Below are positions 7,613-15,679 of a stretch of DNA of 64,000 nt, piece by piece. The first letter of the stretch is position 1. Each line of letters starts with the position of its first letter. The stretch is from contig CAZDSU010000037.1 of the NCBI GenBank assembly GCA_964508135.1, positions 1 through 64,000 of the forward strand. Direction: 5' to 3'. The position numbers and the translations under genes were made by a program. Source of the DNA: UBA6168 sp964508135 (GTDB lineage Bacteria; Bacteroidota; Bacteroidia; Chitinophagales; Saprospiraceae). The notes beneath the pieces are model-generated. The model saw nothing but the letters and a program-made list of their open reading frames with translations, did no database searches and was not told the DNA's origin.

Positions 7613-10012
7613 TCAGACCGCCACTTTCAGCCACTTCCCCAGTTCCAAAAAGTTGGTTTTCCAACCCTCGTCCACGTCTATCCAGCCAGCTTCAACATGG
7701 CTTTGCGCCAAGTGGAAATAATGGTTTTGGCTTTTCCATAGCTCCGGCAAAATGCCCAATTGCGCCAGCAATTCAAGTGTGCCAGCCAAACGGCGAAGGG
7801 TTTCGGCACCATCGGCAGTGAGTTCTATTTTTTTTAGCTCCGCAAATACCCGTTCGCCAGAAACAAATTCAAGTCGTTGTAAATCAATGAATTGCACCTT
7901 CCAAAGCTGATGTTCTCCTGCCAAGTAACGCAGTTCCCGAACACTCAGTTTTCCATTTTCAAAAAATCGGTGCAGCGCCAGCTCCACCACAAACTGCGTG
8001 ACGCCCTTCCAATTGTCCGGTACTGGAATATCGTCCTTCAACATGCCATTCATCAACTGATAGTTGTCCTCGTAGTAGTCCTGGATGGCCGACTCCACGG
8101 CGGGGTAGCTACGGGCCAAAATCTCCTTGTAAATCTTCATTTTTTCGTCCTTGAACAGGTGTTTGAACGAAAATTTCTCCGTGCCGAAAGTTTGAATCAA
8201 GTTGATGACATCGCCAAAGTTTGCGTTGAGGAATGCAGCCGACAACTTCTCCTGTATCTGGTCGAACGATGCCCGATCCATGTCGAGTGCGATGCTGCCG
8301 ATCATGTTTTGCTGGCCGATGTACAGCACGGCGAAACTGAAGCTTTTTTCGGAATACGTTAGTTTTGAAACGACCGTGGTGCGCCCCATCGCCAGTCGTT
8401 GCACACCTGCCGGGATGCGCTCGAACACCTCGTTTATCACTAAAAAATGCAGAAAGCTGGCCGTGTCTTCGTAGTCCTCAAAAATGGACGAGGCGGCGTA
8501 GTGCATGGCAACCCCAGTCAGCGTGAGCTGTGAGGGCAGCACATTCGCCCGAAAGCTGTCGGCAGCACTGGGGAAGACGTTGCTCGGCACTTTTTCGAGC
8601 CGTTCGATGAAGACCGGCGCAAGGCTCACCCCCGTGGCGTTGTAGTGGTGGTAAGTTGCCCGAAGCGCATACTGCAGCACCTGGCTCGTCTCGATGCCTG
8701 ATACCTCCGCAAAAAACCAGGCGCAACTCGTGTACATCAACTGGCACTGTCGCTGTATTTCCAGCAGGCGAAGCAGGTTAATTTTTTCCAGCTTCGATAG
8801 CTCCCGGCGTGCGTGTTTTTTGATAAAACGCTCCACGTTCTTCTGTGAGCGGTCGAGCATCAAACCGATGAACTCATTCCTCGCCTCCCAGATGTCCGTG
8901 ACCCACTGGCTCGCCGAAACCTCAAACTCCTTCGTCAGCTCGTCCCGCAACCAGTCAAGTTCCTCCCGCAGCGGCCCACGCCACTGCTGGTTCCAGCCGG
9001 GCTGGCTGCCCGTGTTGCAGCCGCAGTCGGAGCGCCAGCGCTCCACGCCGTGGACACAGCTCCACGAGCTGTTCTCATGGATTTCTACTTCGTAAACGGG
9101 TGGGTGCTTCTCCAAAAACTCGCCGTAGTTCGTGAGATTCGCTGAGGTTTTTTCTTCGACAAAATCGAGGCAAAACGCCAATGCCATCTCACCGAATTTG
9201 TGGTGGTGACCGTAGCTCTCGCCGTCCGTGGCGATGTGCGAGAGTTGCGGAGCATCATCTTGGTCGAACACGCTGACCATGCGCTTTGCGAAGCCGCTCC
9301 CATCGTTGAGCAGCCCTTGGAAGGCTACGTCCTTCGCCACATTTCCATCGTAAAAAAACAGCTTTATCTGCTTGCCAGAAGGGAGGTTGCATAGGTAAGC
9401 TTGGCGGGTATCCACGTTGTCGGTGGGCAATGGCGTCCAGACCGCACTGCCGATTTTGCGCACAGCCTTCGCCTGTCTCGGCGCCAGTACCGTGAAGCGG
9501 ATGTCGTGCGTGGCCAATACCTCCAGCGTGGCTGTGTCCACGGCGGCTTCGGGCAGCCACATGCCCTCGGGCTTGCGGCCAAATCGGTGCTCGAAGTCGG
9601 CGATGCCCCAGCGCACCTGCGTCACTTGGTCCCGCTCATTGGACAGGGGCAGGATGGTGTGGTTGTAGGCTTGCGCAATTGCGTTGCCATGCCCACCAAA
9701 CCTGTCCCAGCTTTTTCGGTCGGCATCCAAGATGGCGTGGTAAGTGGCCGGGTCGGCGCTTTCGAGCCAAGAGAGCAGGGTCGGCCCGAAGTTGAAGCTG
9801 ATTTGGCCATAGTTGTTGACTATTTTTCGGATAAAATCACGCCCACCATTCATACGGGCGGCAGTGTTGCGGGCGTAGCATTCGTCGTTGATGCGCTCGT
9901 TCCAGTCATGGAACGGGGCGGCGCTCTCCTGCAATTCGATGACCTCCAGCCAAGCGCTCTCCCGTGGTGGCTGGTAAAAATGGCCGTGGATACAGACGTA
10001 TTTATTTTTCAT
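7613..10012 (-). CDS. glycoside hydrolase family 57 protein with DUF3536
   Basis: A cytosolic protein of 799 residues. The N-terminus carries the GH57 opening motif IHGHFYQPPRE. Later GH57 motifs are MWLPEAAVDTATLEVLA (GxWLPE type) and HIATDGESYGHHHKFGE with an acidic residue. The second half corresponds to the all-helical DUF3536 extension found with GH57 in Bacteroidota, Chlorobi and some other phyla. GH57 enzymes act on alpha-glucans (amylase, branching enzyme, amylopullulanase activity); which of these applies here cannot be told. Two ATG codons (10015 and 10012) and a GTG at 10021 are possible starts; I chose 10012 (MKNKYVCIHGH) because family members start close to the first motif. Confidence 0.9.
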   Translation of the reverse strand: MKNKYVCIHGHFYQPPRESAWLEVIELQESAAPFHDWNERINDECYARNTAARMNGGRDFIRKIVNNYGQISFNFGPTLLSWLESADPATYHAILDADRKSWDRFGGHGNAIAQAYNHTILPLSNERDQVTQVRWGIADFEHRFGRKPEGMWLPEAAVDTATLEVLATHDIRFTVLAPRQAKAVRKIGSAVWTPLPTDNVDTRQAYLCNLPSGKQIKLFFYDGNVAKDVAFQGLLNDGSGFAKRMVSVFDQDDAPQLSHIATDGESYGHHHKFGEMALAFCLDFVEEKTSANLTNYGEFLEKHPPVYEVEIHENSSWSCVHGVERWRSDCGCNTGSQPGWNQQWRGPLREELDWLRDELTKEFEVSASQWVTDIWEARNEFIGLMLDRSQKNVERFIKKHARRELSKLEKINLLRLLEIQRQCQLMYTSCAWFFAEVSGIETSQVLQYALRATYHHYNATGVSLAPVFIERLEKVPSNVFPSAADSFRANVLPSQLTLTGVAMHYAASSIFEDYEDTASFLHFLVINEVFERIPAGVQRLAMGRTTVVSKLTYSEKSFSFAVLYIGQQNMIGSIALDMDRASFDQIQEKLSAAFLNANFGDVINLIQTFGTEKFSFKHLFKDEKMKIYKEILARSYPAVESAIQDYYEDNYQLMNGMLKDDIPVPDNWKGVTQFVVELALHRFFENGKLSVRELRYLAGEHQLWKVQFIDLQRLEFVSGERVFAELKKIELTADGAETLRRLAGTLELLAQLGILPELWKSQNHYFHLAQSHVEAGWIDVDEGWKTNFLELGKWLKVAV

Positions 10013-10022
10013 CATCAGCACT

Positions 10023-10052
10023 TGTGGCCGCCCAATTTATTGGGCGGCCACA
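10023..10052. repeat. REP-like palindrome GTGGCCGCCCAAT
   Basis: A perfect stem of 14 bp: TGTGGCCGCCCAAT, two T, then the complement. It lies immediately after the gldD stop codon and before the GH57 start. The same sequence forms each arm of the element at 25951-26033, so it belongs to a dispersed palindromic family. Confidence 0.85.
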
Positions 10053-10649
10053 TTAATTTTTCCATTCAAAAGTCTCAATCATCCGCTCCACGTCCTTTCG
10101 CATGAAGTCGTAAACGGGTGCGAGGCTGTCCGTGTTGGCCTGCGTGTAAAAATACAGCGCCCCACGAAAAAAGTGTTGCTGCTCCAACGTGTCGGTAAGG
10201 AAAAACTGCAACTGCGAAGCCACCGGCCCTTCCACGGTGAAAAGCATCCCCTTCACGTTGTGTTCCTTGTTGAGCAAGGGCGTTTCTTGGATGTAGGTCG
10301 CTTTTTTGTTGTGCCAGTCAGTCATCTTGAAGGCATCGGACTTGAGCTGGTCGGCGGTTTTTTGCTTGGTGATGGAGGCATAGCTGCAATGCAAACGGCA
10401 GTCAAAATCCTTGACGAAGACGTTGAACCAGCAAGGATGCTCCGGTTTTTCGTCAAAAAAGGTCGTGTCCTTTTGGATGACGGCATACTTCGGGTACTCG
10501 AACGTGAAGCCGCAGTATCCCTCCGTGAACGGTTGGTATGCCTTCTCTGGGTACACTACCTTTGGATAGGCACGGGGCTTGGGGGTAAGGATGGGGTCTT
10601 CGCAGGAAACCAAGAAGAGTGCAATGAAAAAAAATGCTAAAAATCTCAT
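10053..10649 (-). CDS. gldD: gliding motility lipoprotein GldD
   Basis: A 198-residue lipoprotein: a short hydrophobic signal ends in the lipobox LVSC, with the acylated cysteine at residue 16. The mature part has features I recognise from GldD: YPKVVYPEKAYQPF, CGFTFEYPKYA, HPCWFNVFVKDFDCRLHCSY and a long helical end. GldD is essential for gliding in Flavobacterium and is tied to the function of the type IX secretion/gliding machine at the cell envelope. The start is the ATG at 10649; an upstream TTG at 10655 only adds two residues. It is downstream of ssb and mutY in the classical order, but gldE, usually present between ssb and gldD, is absent here. Confidence 0.9.
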   Translation of the reverse strand: MRFLAFFFIALFLVSCEDPILTPKPRAYPKVVYPEKAYQPFTEGYCGFTFEYPKYAVIQKDTTFFDEKPEHPCWFNVFVKDFDCRLHCSYASITKQKTADQLKSDAFKMTDWHNKKATYIQETPLLNKEHNVKGMLFTVEGPVASQLQFFLTDTLEQQHFFRGALYFYTQANTDSLAPVYDFMRKDVERMIETFEWKN

Positions 10650-10672
10650 TTTCAATAGTTTATGAAACTAAA

Positions 10673-10703
10673 ACGAGCCGTTTTTTTGATAAAAACGGCT
10701 CGT
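10673..10703 (-). terminator. hairpin terminator between ssb and gldD
   Basis: ACGAGCCGTTTTT pairs with AAAAACGGCTCGT (10673-10685 against 10691-10703). On the minus strand the stem is followed by a T-rich stretch, as expected for a factor-independent terminator. Confidence 0.55.
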
Positions 10704-10758
10704 GGGGCGACCCTTGCGGTCGCTCTCCAGTCATGGGCGACCGCAAGGGTCGGCCCCC
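10704..10758. repeat. GC-rich inverted repeat
   Basis: CGACCCTTGCGGTCGC (10708-10723) is a perfect 16-bp complement of 10737-10752, with extra G/C pairs outside it. It occupies most of the gap where gldE would be expected. Confidence 0.75.
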
Positions 10759-10761
10759 TAC

Positions 10762-11223
10762 CTAAAACGGCAGGTCGTCGGTAGGTGGTTCTCCCACGTC
10801 CTCCATGACGCTGGCTGGCTCGTTGTTGCGGTGCTGCGCAGCGGGTGCGTTGCTTGGCTCGTCGCCAGCACCGGGGAAGTAGCCGCCACCGCCACCTTCC
10901 TTGCGTTCCAGCATCTGGAAGTTGCTGGCTACTATTTCGGTGAAGTATTTTTTCACGTTGTCCTTGTCCGTGTATTCCCGGTAGGTCAGCTTGCCTTCCA
11001 CGTACACGAGCATGCCTTTTTTGAGGTACTTTTCGGCAATTTCGGCCTGGGCACGCCAAACGACCACGTTGTGCCATTCGGTCGTTTCGACCTTGTTGCC
11101 GTCCTTGTCTTTGTAGCTTTCGGAGGTGGCCAGTGAGAACTTGGCGACTGTGGAGCCCGAATCAAGCCTCCGTACTTCGGGGTCTTTGCCGAGGCGGCCA
11201 ATGAGCATAACTCGATTTAACAT
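10762..11223 (-). CDS. ssb: single-stranded DNA-binding protein
   Basis: A 153-residue SSB with the OB-fold opening MLNRVMLIGRLGKDPEVRRL, the central TEWHNVVVWRAQAEIAEKYLKKG and YVEGKLTYREYTDKDN strands, a glycine-rich linker, and the acidic tail ending DDLPF that recruits partner proteins such as repair helicases. It coats single-stranded DNA in replication, recombination and repair. It lies directly downstream of mutY in the same orientation, with about 70 bp between them, consistent with a DNA-repair transcription unit. Confidence 0.96.
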   Translation of the reverse strand: MLNRVMLIGRLGKDPEVRRLDSGSTVAKFSLATSESYKDKDGNKVETTEWHNVVVWRAQAEIAEKYLKKGMLVYVEGKLTYREYTDKDNVKKYFTEIVASNFQMLERKEGGGGGYFPGAGDEPSNAPAAQHRNNEPASVMEDVGEPPTDDLPF

Positions 11224-11292
11224 GGTAATGCAGTTTTGTTTAGGTTAAAGTTTCTCATACTTCCCGTCTATCGCCGGGGGGTGTATGCTTGT

Positions 11293-12474
11293 TCAAAAGA
11301 GTTCTAAAGGTAAAAACTTCTGTTTGATGTACAAGTCTATGACCTTGGGAAAAGCAAAGTTGGCAAGTTTTTCCCGTTCCACCGCCACCCAGTTTTTTTC
11401 TTTTGGCAAAAAATTGACACCAACCTCCACCTCCCAGAAAATGGTCACGATGCGCTGGTGCGTCAGCTCCTGCCGCTGTGGCGGCGATGCTCGCAGCAGC
11501 CGCCAGTCCGATTCGCCTAGCCAAGTTTGGCAGGTTTTGTTTTTGGTCAAAAAAAGTCGGCCTTCTTGCAAGGCATCGGTCTCAATCAGCGGGAAGTCGT
11601 AGAGGTTTTGCCAGATGTCCTTTTCGCTGCGTTTTTTTACAAAAACCTGGCCTTTCCAATTGATAATCAAGTAGTTGAAAAAACGCTGCCGCCGCTCCAG
11701 CTTCTTTGATTTCACGGGCAATTCCGCCGTTTTCTTTTGTTTGAACGCTTCGCAATGCGGCTGCATCGGGCAAGTATGGCAACGTGGCACAGCCGGTGTG
11801 CATTGCGTAGCGCCGAAGTCCATGATGGCCTGGTTGAAAGCGCCAGAGGCAAAATTGGGAAATCGAAGATTCACGTCAGTAAATTGGGAAATTGGGAAAT
11901 TGGGCTTGCCGATGCCTCCAATTTCCAAATTTCCAAATTTCCAAATTTCCAAAAGCCCCTGCGCGAGCGCAGCAAAAAGCTTCTTCCCCGCCGTCGTGTC
12001 AATGGGCGTGGCGATGCCAAAGTACCGGGAAAGCACTCGGTACACATTGCCGTCCACCACGGCATGGGGCAGGTCGTAGGCGAAGGAGGCGATGGCCGCC
12101 GCCGTGTAGTCGCCCACGCCCTTTAGTGAGCGGAGGCCTTCGTAAGTAGCTGGAAATATGCCGTTTAGTTCATTGGCGATGTGCTTGGCCGCTGCGTGGA
12201 GGTTCCTCGCACGGGAATAGTAGCCGAGACCCTCCCACAGTTTCATCACTTCGTCCTCGGGGGCATTGGCCAAGTCAGTGACGGTTGGGTAGGCAGCCTT
12301 GAAGCGTTCGAAATAGGGCAGCCCCTGCTCCACCCTCGTCTGCTGCAAGATGATTTCTGAGAGCCAGACGAGGTAAGGGTTGCGCTCGCCCTTCCACGGC
12401 ATTGGGCGGTGGTGGCCAGCATGCCAGTCGAGGAGGTTTTTGGTGAAAAAGAGATGGAGGTCGGTGGTGGCCAT
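11293..12474 (-). CDS. mutY: A/G-specific adenine glycosylase MutY
   Basis: MutY removes adenine mispaired with 8-oxoguanine. Visible are LQQTRVEQGLPYF (catalytic Glu region), the helix-hairpin-helix LKGVGDYTAAAIASFA, the catalytic Asp in VVDGNVYRV, the 4Fe-4S cysteines in the pattern C-x6-C-x2-C-x5-C (CTPAVPRCHTCPMQPHC) and a C-terminal NUDIX-like 8-oxoG recognition domain. Start at the ATG at 12474 (MATTDLHLFF); the upstream TTG is less likely. Oddity: between LFAALAQGLL and SGAFNQAIMDFGA, where family members have only a few residues, about 34 extra residues rich in Phe, Ile, Asn and Pro are encoded by an intergenic-type repeat (about 11848-11950), fully in frame. Confidence 0.93.
   Translation of the reverse strand: MATTDLHLFFTKNLLDWHAGHHRPMPWKGERNPYLVWLSEIILQQTRVEQGLPYFERFKAAYPTVTDLANAPEDEVMKLWEGLGYYSRARNLHAAAKHIANELNGIFPATYEGLRSLKGVGDYTAAAIASFAYDLPHAVVDGNVYRVLSRYFGIATPIDTTAGKKLFAALAQGLLEIWKFGNLEIGGIGKPNFPISQFTDVNLRFPNFASGAFNQAIMDFGATQCTPAVPRCHTCPMQPHCEAFKQKKTAELPVKSKKLERRQRFFNYLIINWKGQVFVKKRSEKDIWQNLYDFPLIETDALQEGRLFLTKNKTCQTWLGESDWRLLRASPPQRQELTHQRIVTIFWEVEVGVNFLPKEKNWVAVEREKLANFAFPKVIDLYIKQKFLPLELF
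11848..11950. repeat. in-frame repeat element inside mutY
   Basis: Three AAATTGGG words (11881-11908) face four TTTCCAAA-type words (11920-11954), making a hairpin. The word family is the one that fills the intergenic array at 39103-39220. The adjoining stretch 11851-11881 matches 40330-40360, upstream of the DUF4837 gene, at about 26 of 31 positions. The insertion adds roughly 34 residues to MutY without breaking its frame. Confidence 0.75.
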
Positions 12475-12599
12475 GTGGTGGAGATAATTCGAGGGCAAGA
12501 TTACGGGATTTTCTCATGCACAAAAAAAAGTGCCTCCCGGGTCACCTCCCTATCCGTTGCAAAAAGACATTTTAGGGCATAAGAAACCTTGATTGACAT

Positions 12600-12607
12600 T
12601 ACCTTTG
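12600..12607 (+). promoter_or_regulatory. Bacteroidota -7 box upstream of oxyR
   Basis: TACCTTTG matches the TAnnTTTG -7 consensus of Bacteroidota, 48 bp before the oxyR start. No convincing -33 TTTG at the right spacing was found, so this is tentative. Confidence 0.35.
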
Positions 12608-12654
12608 AATAAGTTTTGATTATGATTTGACCATTACGCGTTCACCATTATACA

Positions 12655-13560
12655 ATGAACCTCCAGCAACTTGAATACATCCTCGCCGTGGAAGATCACG
12701 GCAGCTTCAGCAAGGCCGCCGAAGCCCGTTTCATCTCGCAGCCCGCACTGAGCATGATGGTGCAAAAACTGGAAGAAGAGCTAGACCTGAAAATCTTCGA
12801 CCGGAGCAAGCAGCCCATCCTCGCCACGGACGGCGGCCAGGCCGTCTTGTCCCAGGCGAGGGTAATCCTTCACGAGGTCACCTGGCAGCAGCGGGAGACG
12901 CTCTCCGGCGACCTCAGCATCGGCATCATCCCGACGTTGGCACCATACCTGCTGCCCCTTTTTCTAAAACCTTTTTTGGAAAAATATCCGGCAGTTCGCT
13001 TGAAGATACACGAGCACACCACAGGGGCGCTCGTCGAGCGGCTGCGCAAGGGACAGCTCGATGCCGGGCTGCTGGCGACGCCAATACCGCAGGCCTCGCT
13101 GAAGGAAGTGCCGCTGTTTTACGAGCCGTTCTACGTCTATTCCCACGACGAGTACGAGAAGAACTACCTGCTGCCCGAGGACATCAACCCCGACGAACTT
13201 TGGTTGCTCGAAGAGGGCCACTGCCTGCGCTCGCAAATCCTCAACCTCTGCGAGCTGCGCAAAAAATCGAACGCCCAACTGGAGTTCGAAGCGGGCAGCA
13301 TAGATACGCTGATAAAAATGGTGGACCACCAAAGCGGCGTGACCGTCGTGCCGGAACTCGCCACCTTCACGCTCACCCGGGAACAGCGCAAGCGACTGCG
13401 CCCCTTCGCTGACCCCGTGCCCGTGAGGGAGGTGAGCCTCGTGACGCACCGGGACGCCGTGAAGCGGAGCCTGCTGGAGGCGCTGCGGCAGGAAATAATT
13501 GCCAATTTGCCAAAGGCGCTGCTGGAGATGGGAAGGGGAGTGCGGATGGGGATTTCGTGA
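12655..13560 (+). CDS. oxyR: hydrogen peroxide-sensing LysR regulator OxyR
   Basis: A 301-residue LysR-type regulator. The N-terminal winged helix-turn-helix reads LEYILAVEDHGSFSKAAEA and ISQPALSMMVQKLEEEL; a periplasmic-binding-like effector domain follows. The peroxide switch is visible: EEGHCLRSQILNLC, with cysteines at residues 190 and 199, nine apart like Cys199 and Cys208 of Escherichia coli OxyR. This makes OxyR much more likely than another LysR family. It would activate catalase/peroxidase-type genes on oxidation; none of these lies in the window. It transcribes alone, divergent from mutY. Confidence 0.93.
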   Translation: MNLQQLEYILAVEDHGSFSKAAEARFISQPALSMMVQKLEEELDLKIFDRSKQPILATDGGQAVLSQARVILHEVTWQQRETLSGDLSIGIIPTLAPYLLPLFLKPFLEKYPAVRLKIHEHTTGALVERLRKGQLDAGLLATPIPQASLKEVPLFYEPFYVYSHDEYEKNYLLPEDINPDELWLLEEGHCLRSQILNLCELRKKSNAQLEFEAGSIDTLIKMVDHQSGVTVVPELATFTLTREQRKRLRPFADPVPVREVSLVTHRDAVKRSLLEALRQEIIANLPKALLEMGRGVRMGIS

Positions 13561-13568
13561 AAGCTGGA

Positions 13569-13730
13569 TCAGGAAACGCCCCTCACCATCCACTGCGGCA
13601 TGGGCTTGCCCATCGAAGTAATGGTCGAAGTTTTGGCACATGCGCAATTGGAAATCTTGCAGTTTTGCAGCTTGGTGGGTCAGTGCGGCTCTTCGTAGTA
13701 GTTCAGCAGCCAAGTGGGGGTGGGGAAGGT
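13569..13730 (-). pseudogene. relic of the 3' end of an S9 peptidase gene
   Basis: On the minus strand this stretch aligns with the last about 50 codons of the intact S9 peptidase gene at 15680-18586 (roughly four of five bases by eye). It reads TWLLNYYEEPH, then a stop codon where the intact gene has W, then PTKLQNCK, a one-base deletion, FQLRM and NFDHYF, and after another shift MGKPMPQWMVRGVS and a stop. With an internal stop and two frameshifts it cannot be expressed. The catalytic His region is included. It points to a former second S9 gene whose remainder is gone; the two-gene ATPase module now sits in between. Confidence 0.82.
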
Positions 13731-13769
13731 GGTTTGCATTGGATGTTGGTATGGCGGTGGATGGGTGGG

Positions 13770-14219
13770 TTACCCCAGCACTTCTTCCATTACGATGTTC
13801 TTGTGGACAAACGTCCCACCCAACCCATGAATCTTCTGTTTGAATTTCTTGTACTTCGGCGTTCGAAGGTCAGGAGTTTGGGTTTTGGACAAAACCACCC
13901 TTGCGTTAATGGCGCTACCACCGAGATTAGCCGCAAGTAGGTCAATGCTTTGACTGATTTGGTCAATAGCATGGGATAGGTCGCTGCCCTTCAACTCTAC
14001 GAAAAATGCAATGAAGGCATCGCAAGCAACGAACAAATAATCGCACTGCTTGCCATCGGCTTGCGTAATTAGGCAGCCATCCACACGTATTTTGCAGACT
14101 TCCCGTCGTTGTGGGTTCAGCAGTGAATACTTGTTTTTCTTCTCCGCCGCATTGATGATTGGGTTTCGGTTGCACTCCGTACAGTTTGGATGATTTTCCT
14201 TGAAATGTTGGCAGCTCAT
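13770..14219 (-). CDS. small Cys-rich, nuclease-like partner of AAA ATPase
   Basis: A 149-residue protein that I cannot assign to a named family. The N-terminus has a possible zinc site (C3, H5, H10, C13, C16 in CQHFKENHPNCTEC). The core reads KIRVDGC, QCDYLFVACDAF and FVELKGSD: Asp60 followed by Glu75-x-Lys77 in strand-like context resembles the D-(x)n-ExK centre of PD-(D/E)XK nucleases such as Holliday-junction resolvases. A helix (HAIDQISQSIDLLAANL) follows. The start codon overlaps the stop of the ATPase gene (ATGA, 14216-14219), so the two are translationally coupled. AT-rich like its partner. A nuclease effector switched on by the ATPase is inference. Confidence 0.6.
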   Translation of the reverse strand: MSCQHFKENHPNCTECNRNPIINAAEKKNKYSLLNPQRREVCKIRVDGCLITQADGKQCDYLFVACDAFIAFFVELKGSDLSHAIDQISQSIDLLAANLGGSAINARVVLSKTQTPDLRTPKYKKFKQKIHGLGGTFVHKNIVMEEVLG

Positions 14220-15562
14220 TGGAGTTCGAGGTTAAGCAGTGCGTCGAAATCTTCGTTGATGCGCTGGGAGACGGTGTCTATTTCTTCGGCTCGTATCATT
14301 TTAGATTCTTCGTCCATTAAGTCCTCAGTAATGCCGTTAGTTAACCTGTATGCGCCCACCTTTTTAACGTCCAGCCAAAGTGATTTTGGGATTATCTCAT
14401 TTACTTCTTCATGTTGTTGTCCCACGTTTCCAGCATAGATTAAATTATTGAAAGAGGTGAGGATGTAAGGGCTGTGGGTGGTGATGATTATTTGGCTATT
14501 ACCTTCATTAAATAGCAAGGTAATTAGTTCTACCAATGATTTTTGGGCTTTGGGGAATAGGTGCGCTTCGGGTTCTTCGATAATAAGGAATGCCTTTTCT
14601 CTGTTGAGGATGAGGATGAATAACTGGAGCAATATCCACAGTGCTTCTTGTTGGCCAGAGGACGCCAAAGAAATCTTGACAAAATCTTCTTCATTGAAGT
14701 AAATTTTTTCTCCTTCCTCGTCTACTCTATATTCTCCTTTTAGTATTTCCTTTATTTTTTGAATTGATAATTCTAAGACATCCTTATCTGGAATCCCATT
14801 ACCACGTTGTTTTTTCTGTTCAATTATTTCTGATAAAGATTGACCAAATGCAGGTTTTAAGTCAGTTATTTTATCTCGAAACTTTTCCATTAGCATATCC
14901 CATCCCTTATTTGGTAAGCGTTCTGAAAGCGCAGCCAATAGGCTTCTTCCAGCAGGGATGTAAATGGCTTCAGCATCGTCACCAAACAATTCATTGATGA
15001 GATTTTCTATTTCGATTGCCTTTTCTTTTTTTTCATTCTCTGCACTTCGTGAAGGACTTGATAAAGCCCATTCTTTGCTAGTGTATTTTTTTCGATAAGC
15101 AATAATTTGTTGTAAAATATCATAGAACTTATTGTATACGTGCATCTGAGCCATAGGATGCGCAATTTCATAATAGGCATCGGTAAGATATAAAACCACC
15201 CAATTTTTGTCACCTCCTAATATTCGAAGCCAGAAGTTGGACTTATATTGATAATCTACACTATCAAAATTATTGTCATTTTCCCCAAAAAATAAATCTT
15301 TAAATTGCCAATTAATATTAGTTTGAAATTCGCTGTATAATTTTAGGTAAGCCTCCTCCCAATCTAAATCAATTTTTAGAGGTTTCACTAAATACCCCAT
15401 CAACTCATCCTTCACCACTTTCTTAAAAAAATAAACCAACTTCGCCACCGTACTCTTCCCCGTCGCTTGCTCCCCAATGAACAGCGACAAGTCCTTGATG
15501 TCCAGATCAAGTTCCCGTATTGGCCCGAAATTCCTGACGATGAGTTTTTGCATAATTCTCAA
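14216..15562 (-). CDS. OLD/SMC-like AAA ATPase without TOPRIM domain
   Basis: A 448-residue ABC/SMC-type ATPase of the AAA_15/AAA_21 group. The start MQKLIVRNFGPIREL is typical of OLD and RecF-like proteins. Walker A is GEQATGKST (residues 30-38). A signature-like SLASSGQQEALW, Walker B AFLIIEEPEAHLFP and the switch IITTHSPYILTSF follow in order. The middle is a helical insert. Length and sequence end just after the ATPase core, so there is no TOPRIM nuclease as in OLD or GajA; the small coupled gene downstream may supply the effector. Composition is clearly more AT-rich than the flanking housekeeping genes, as in horizontally acquired defence islands. Confidence 0.82.
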   Translation of the reverse strand: MRIMQKLIVRNFGPIRELDLDIKDLSLFIGEQATGKSTVAKLVYFFKKVVKDELMGYLVKPLKIDLDWEEAYLKLYSEFQTNINWQFKDLFFGENDNNFDSVDYQYKSNFWLRILGGDKNWVVLYLTDAYYEIAHPMAQMHVYNKFYDILQQIIAYRKKYTSKEWALSSPSRSAENEKKEKAIEIENLINELFGDDAEAIYIPAGRSLLAALSERLPNKGWDMLMEKFRDKITDLKPAFGQSLSEIIEQKKQRGNGIPDKDVLELSIQKIKEILKGEYRVDEEGEKIYFNEEDFVKISLASSGQQEALWILLQLFILILNREKAFLIIEEPEAHLFPKAQKSLVELITLLFNEGNSQIIITTHSPYILTSFNNLIYAGNVGQQHEEVNEIIPKSLWLDVKKVGAYRLTNGITEDLMDEESKMIRAEEIDTVSQRINEDFDALLNLELQ

Positions 15563-15643
15563 TTTTATTGGGCAAAGTTCGCAAATTCCCGTTTCAATGC
15601 AATTGTTTTCAATAACCTACGCCCCCGACTAAACAACTGCCAA

Positions 15644-15672
15644 CTGACTGCCAACTGCCAACTGTCAAACTG
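15644..15672 (-). repeat. copy of the 29-nt dispersed element
   Basis: Inverse copy of the 29-nt word described at 5245, lying between the S9 peptidase stop codon and the ATPase gene start. Shorter CAACTGCC words surround it. Confidence 0.8.
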
Positions 15673-15679
15673 CCCACTC

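Noticed and set aside
13770..15562. Assignment of the ATPase module to Septu, Gabija, PARIS or OLD
   Set aside because: The ATPase lacks a TOPRIM domain, and the partner has no visible HNH or DUF4435 motif, so none of these names fits by sequence.
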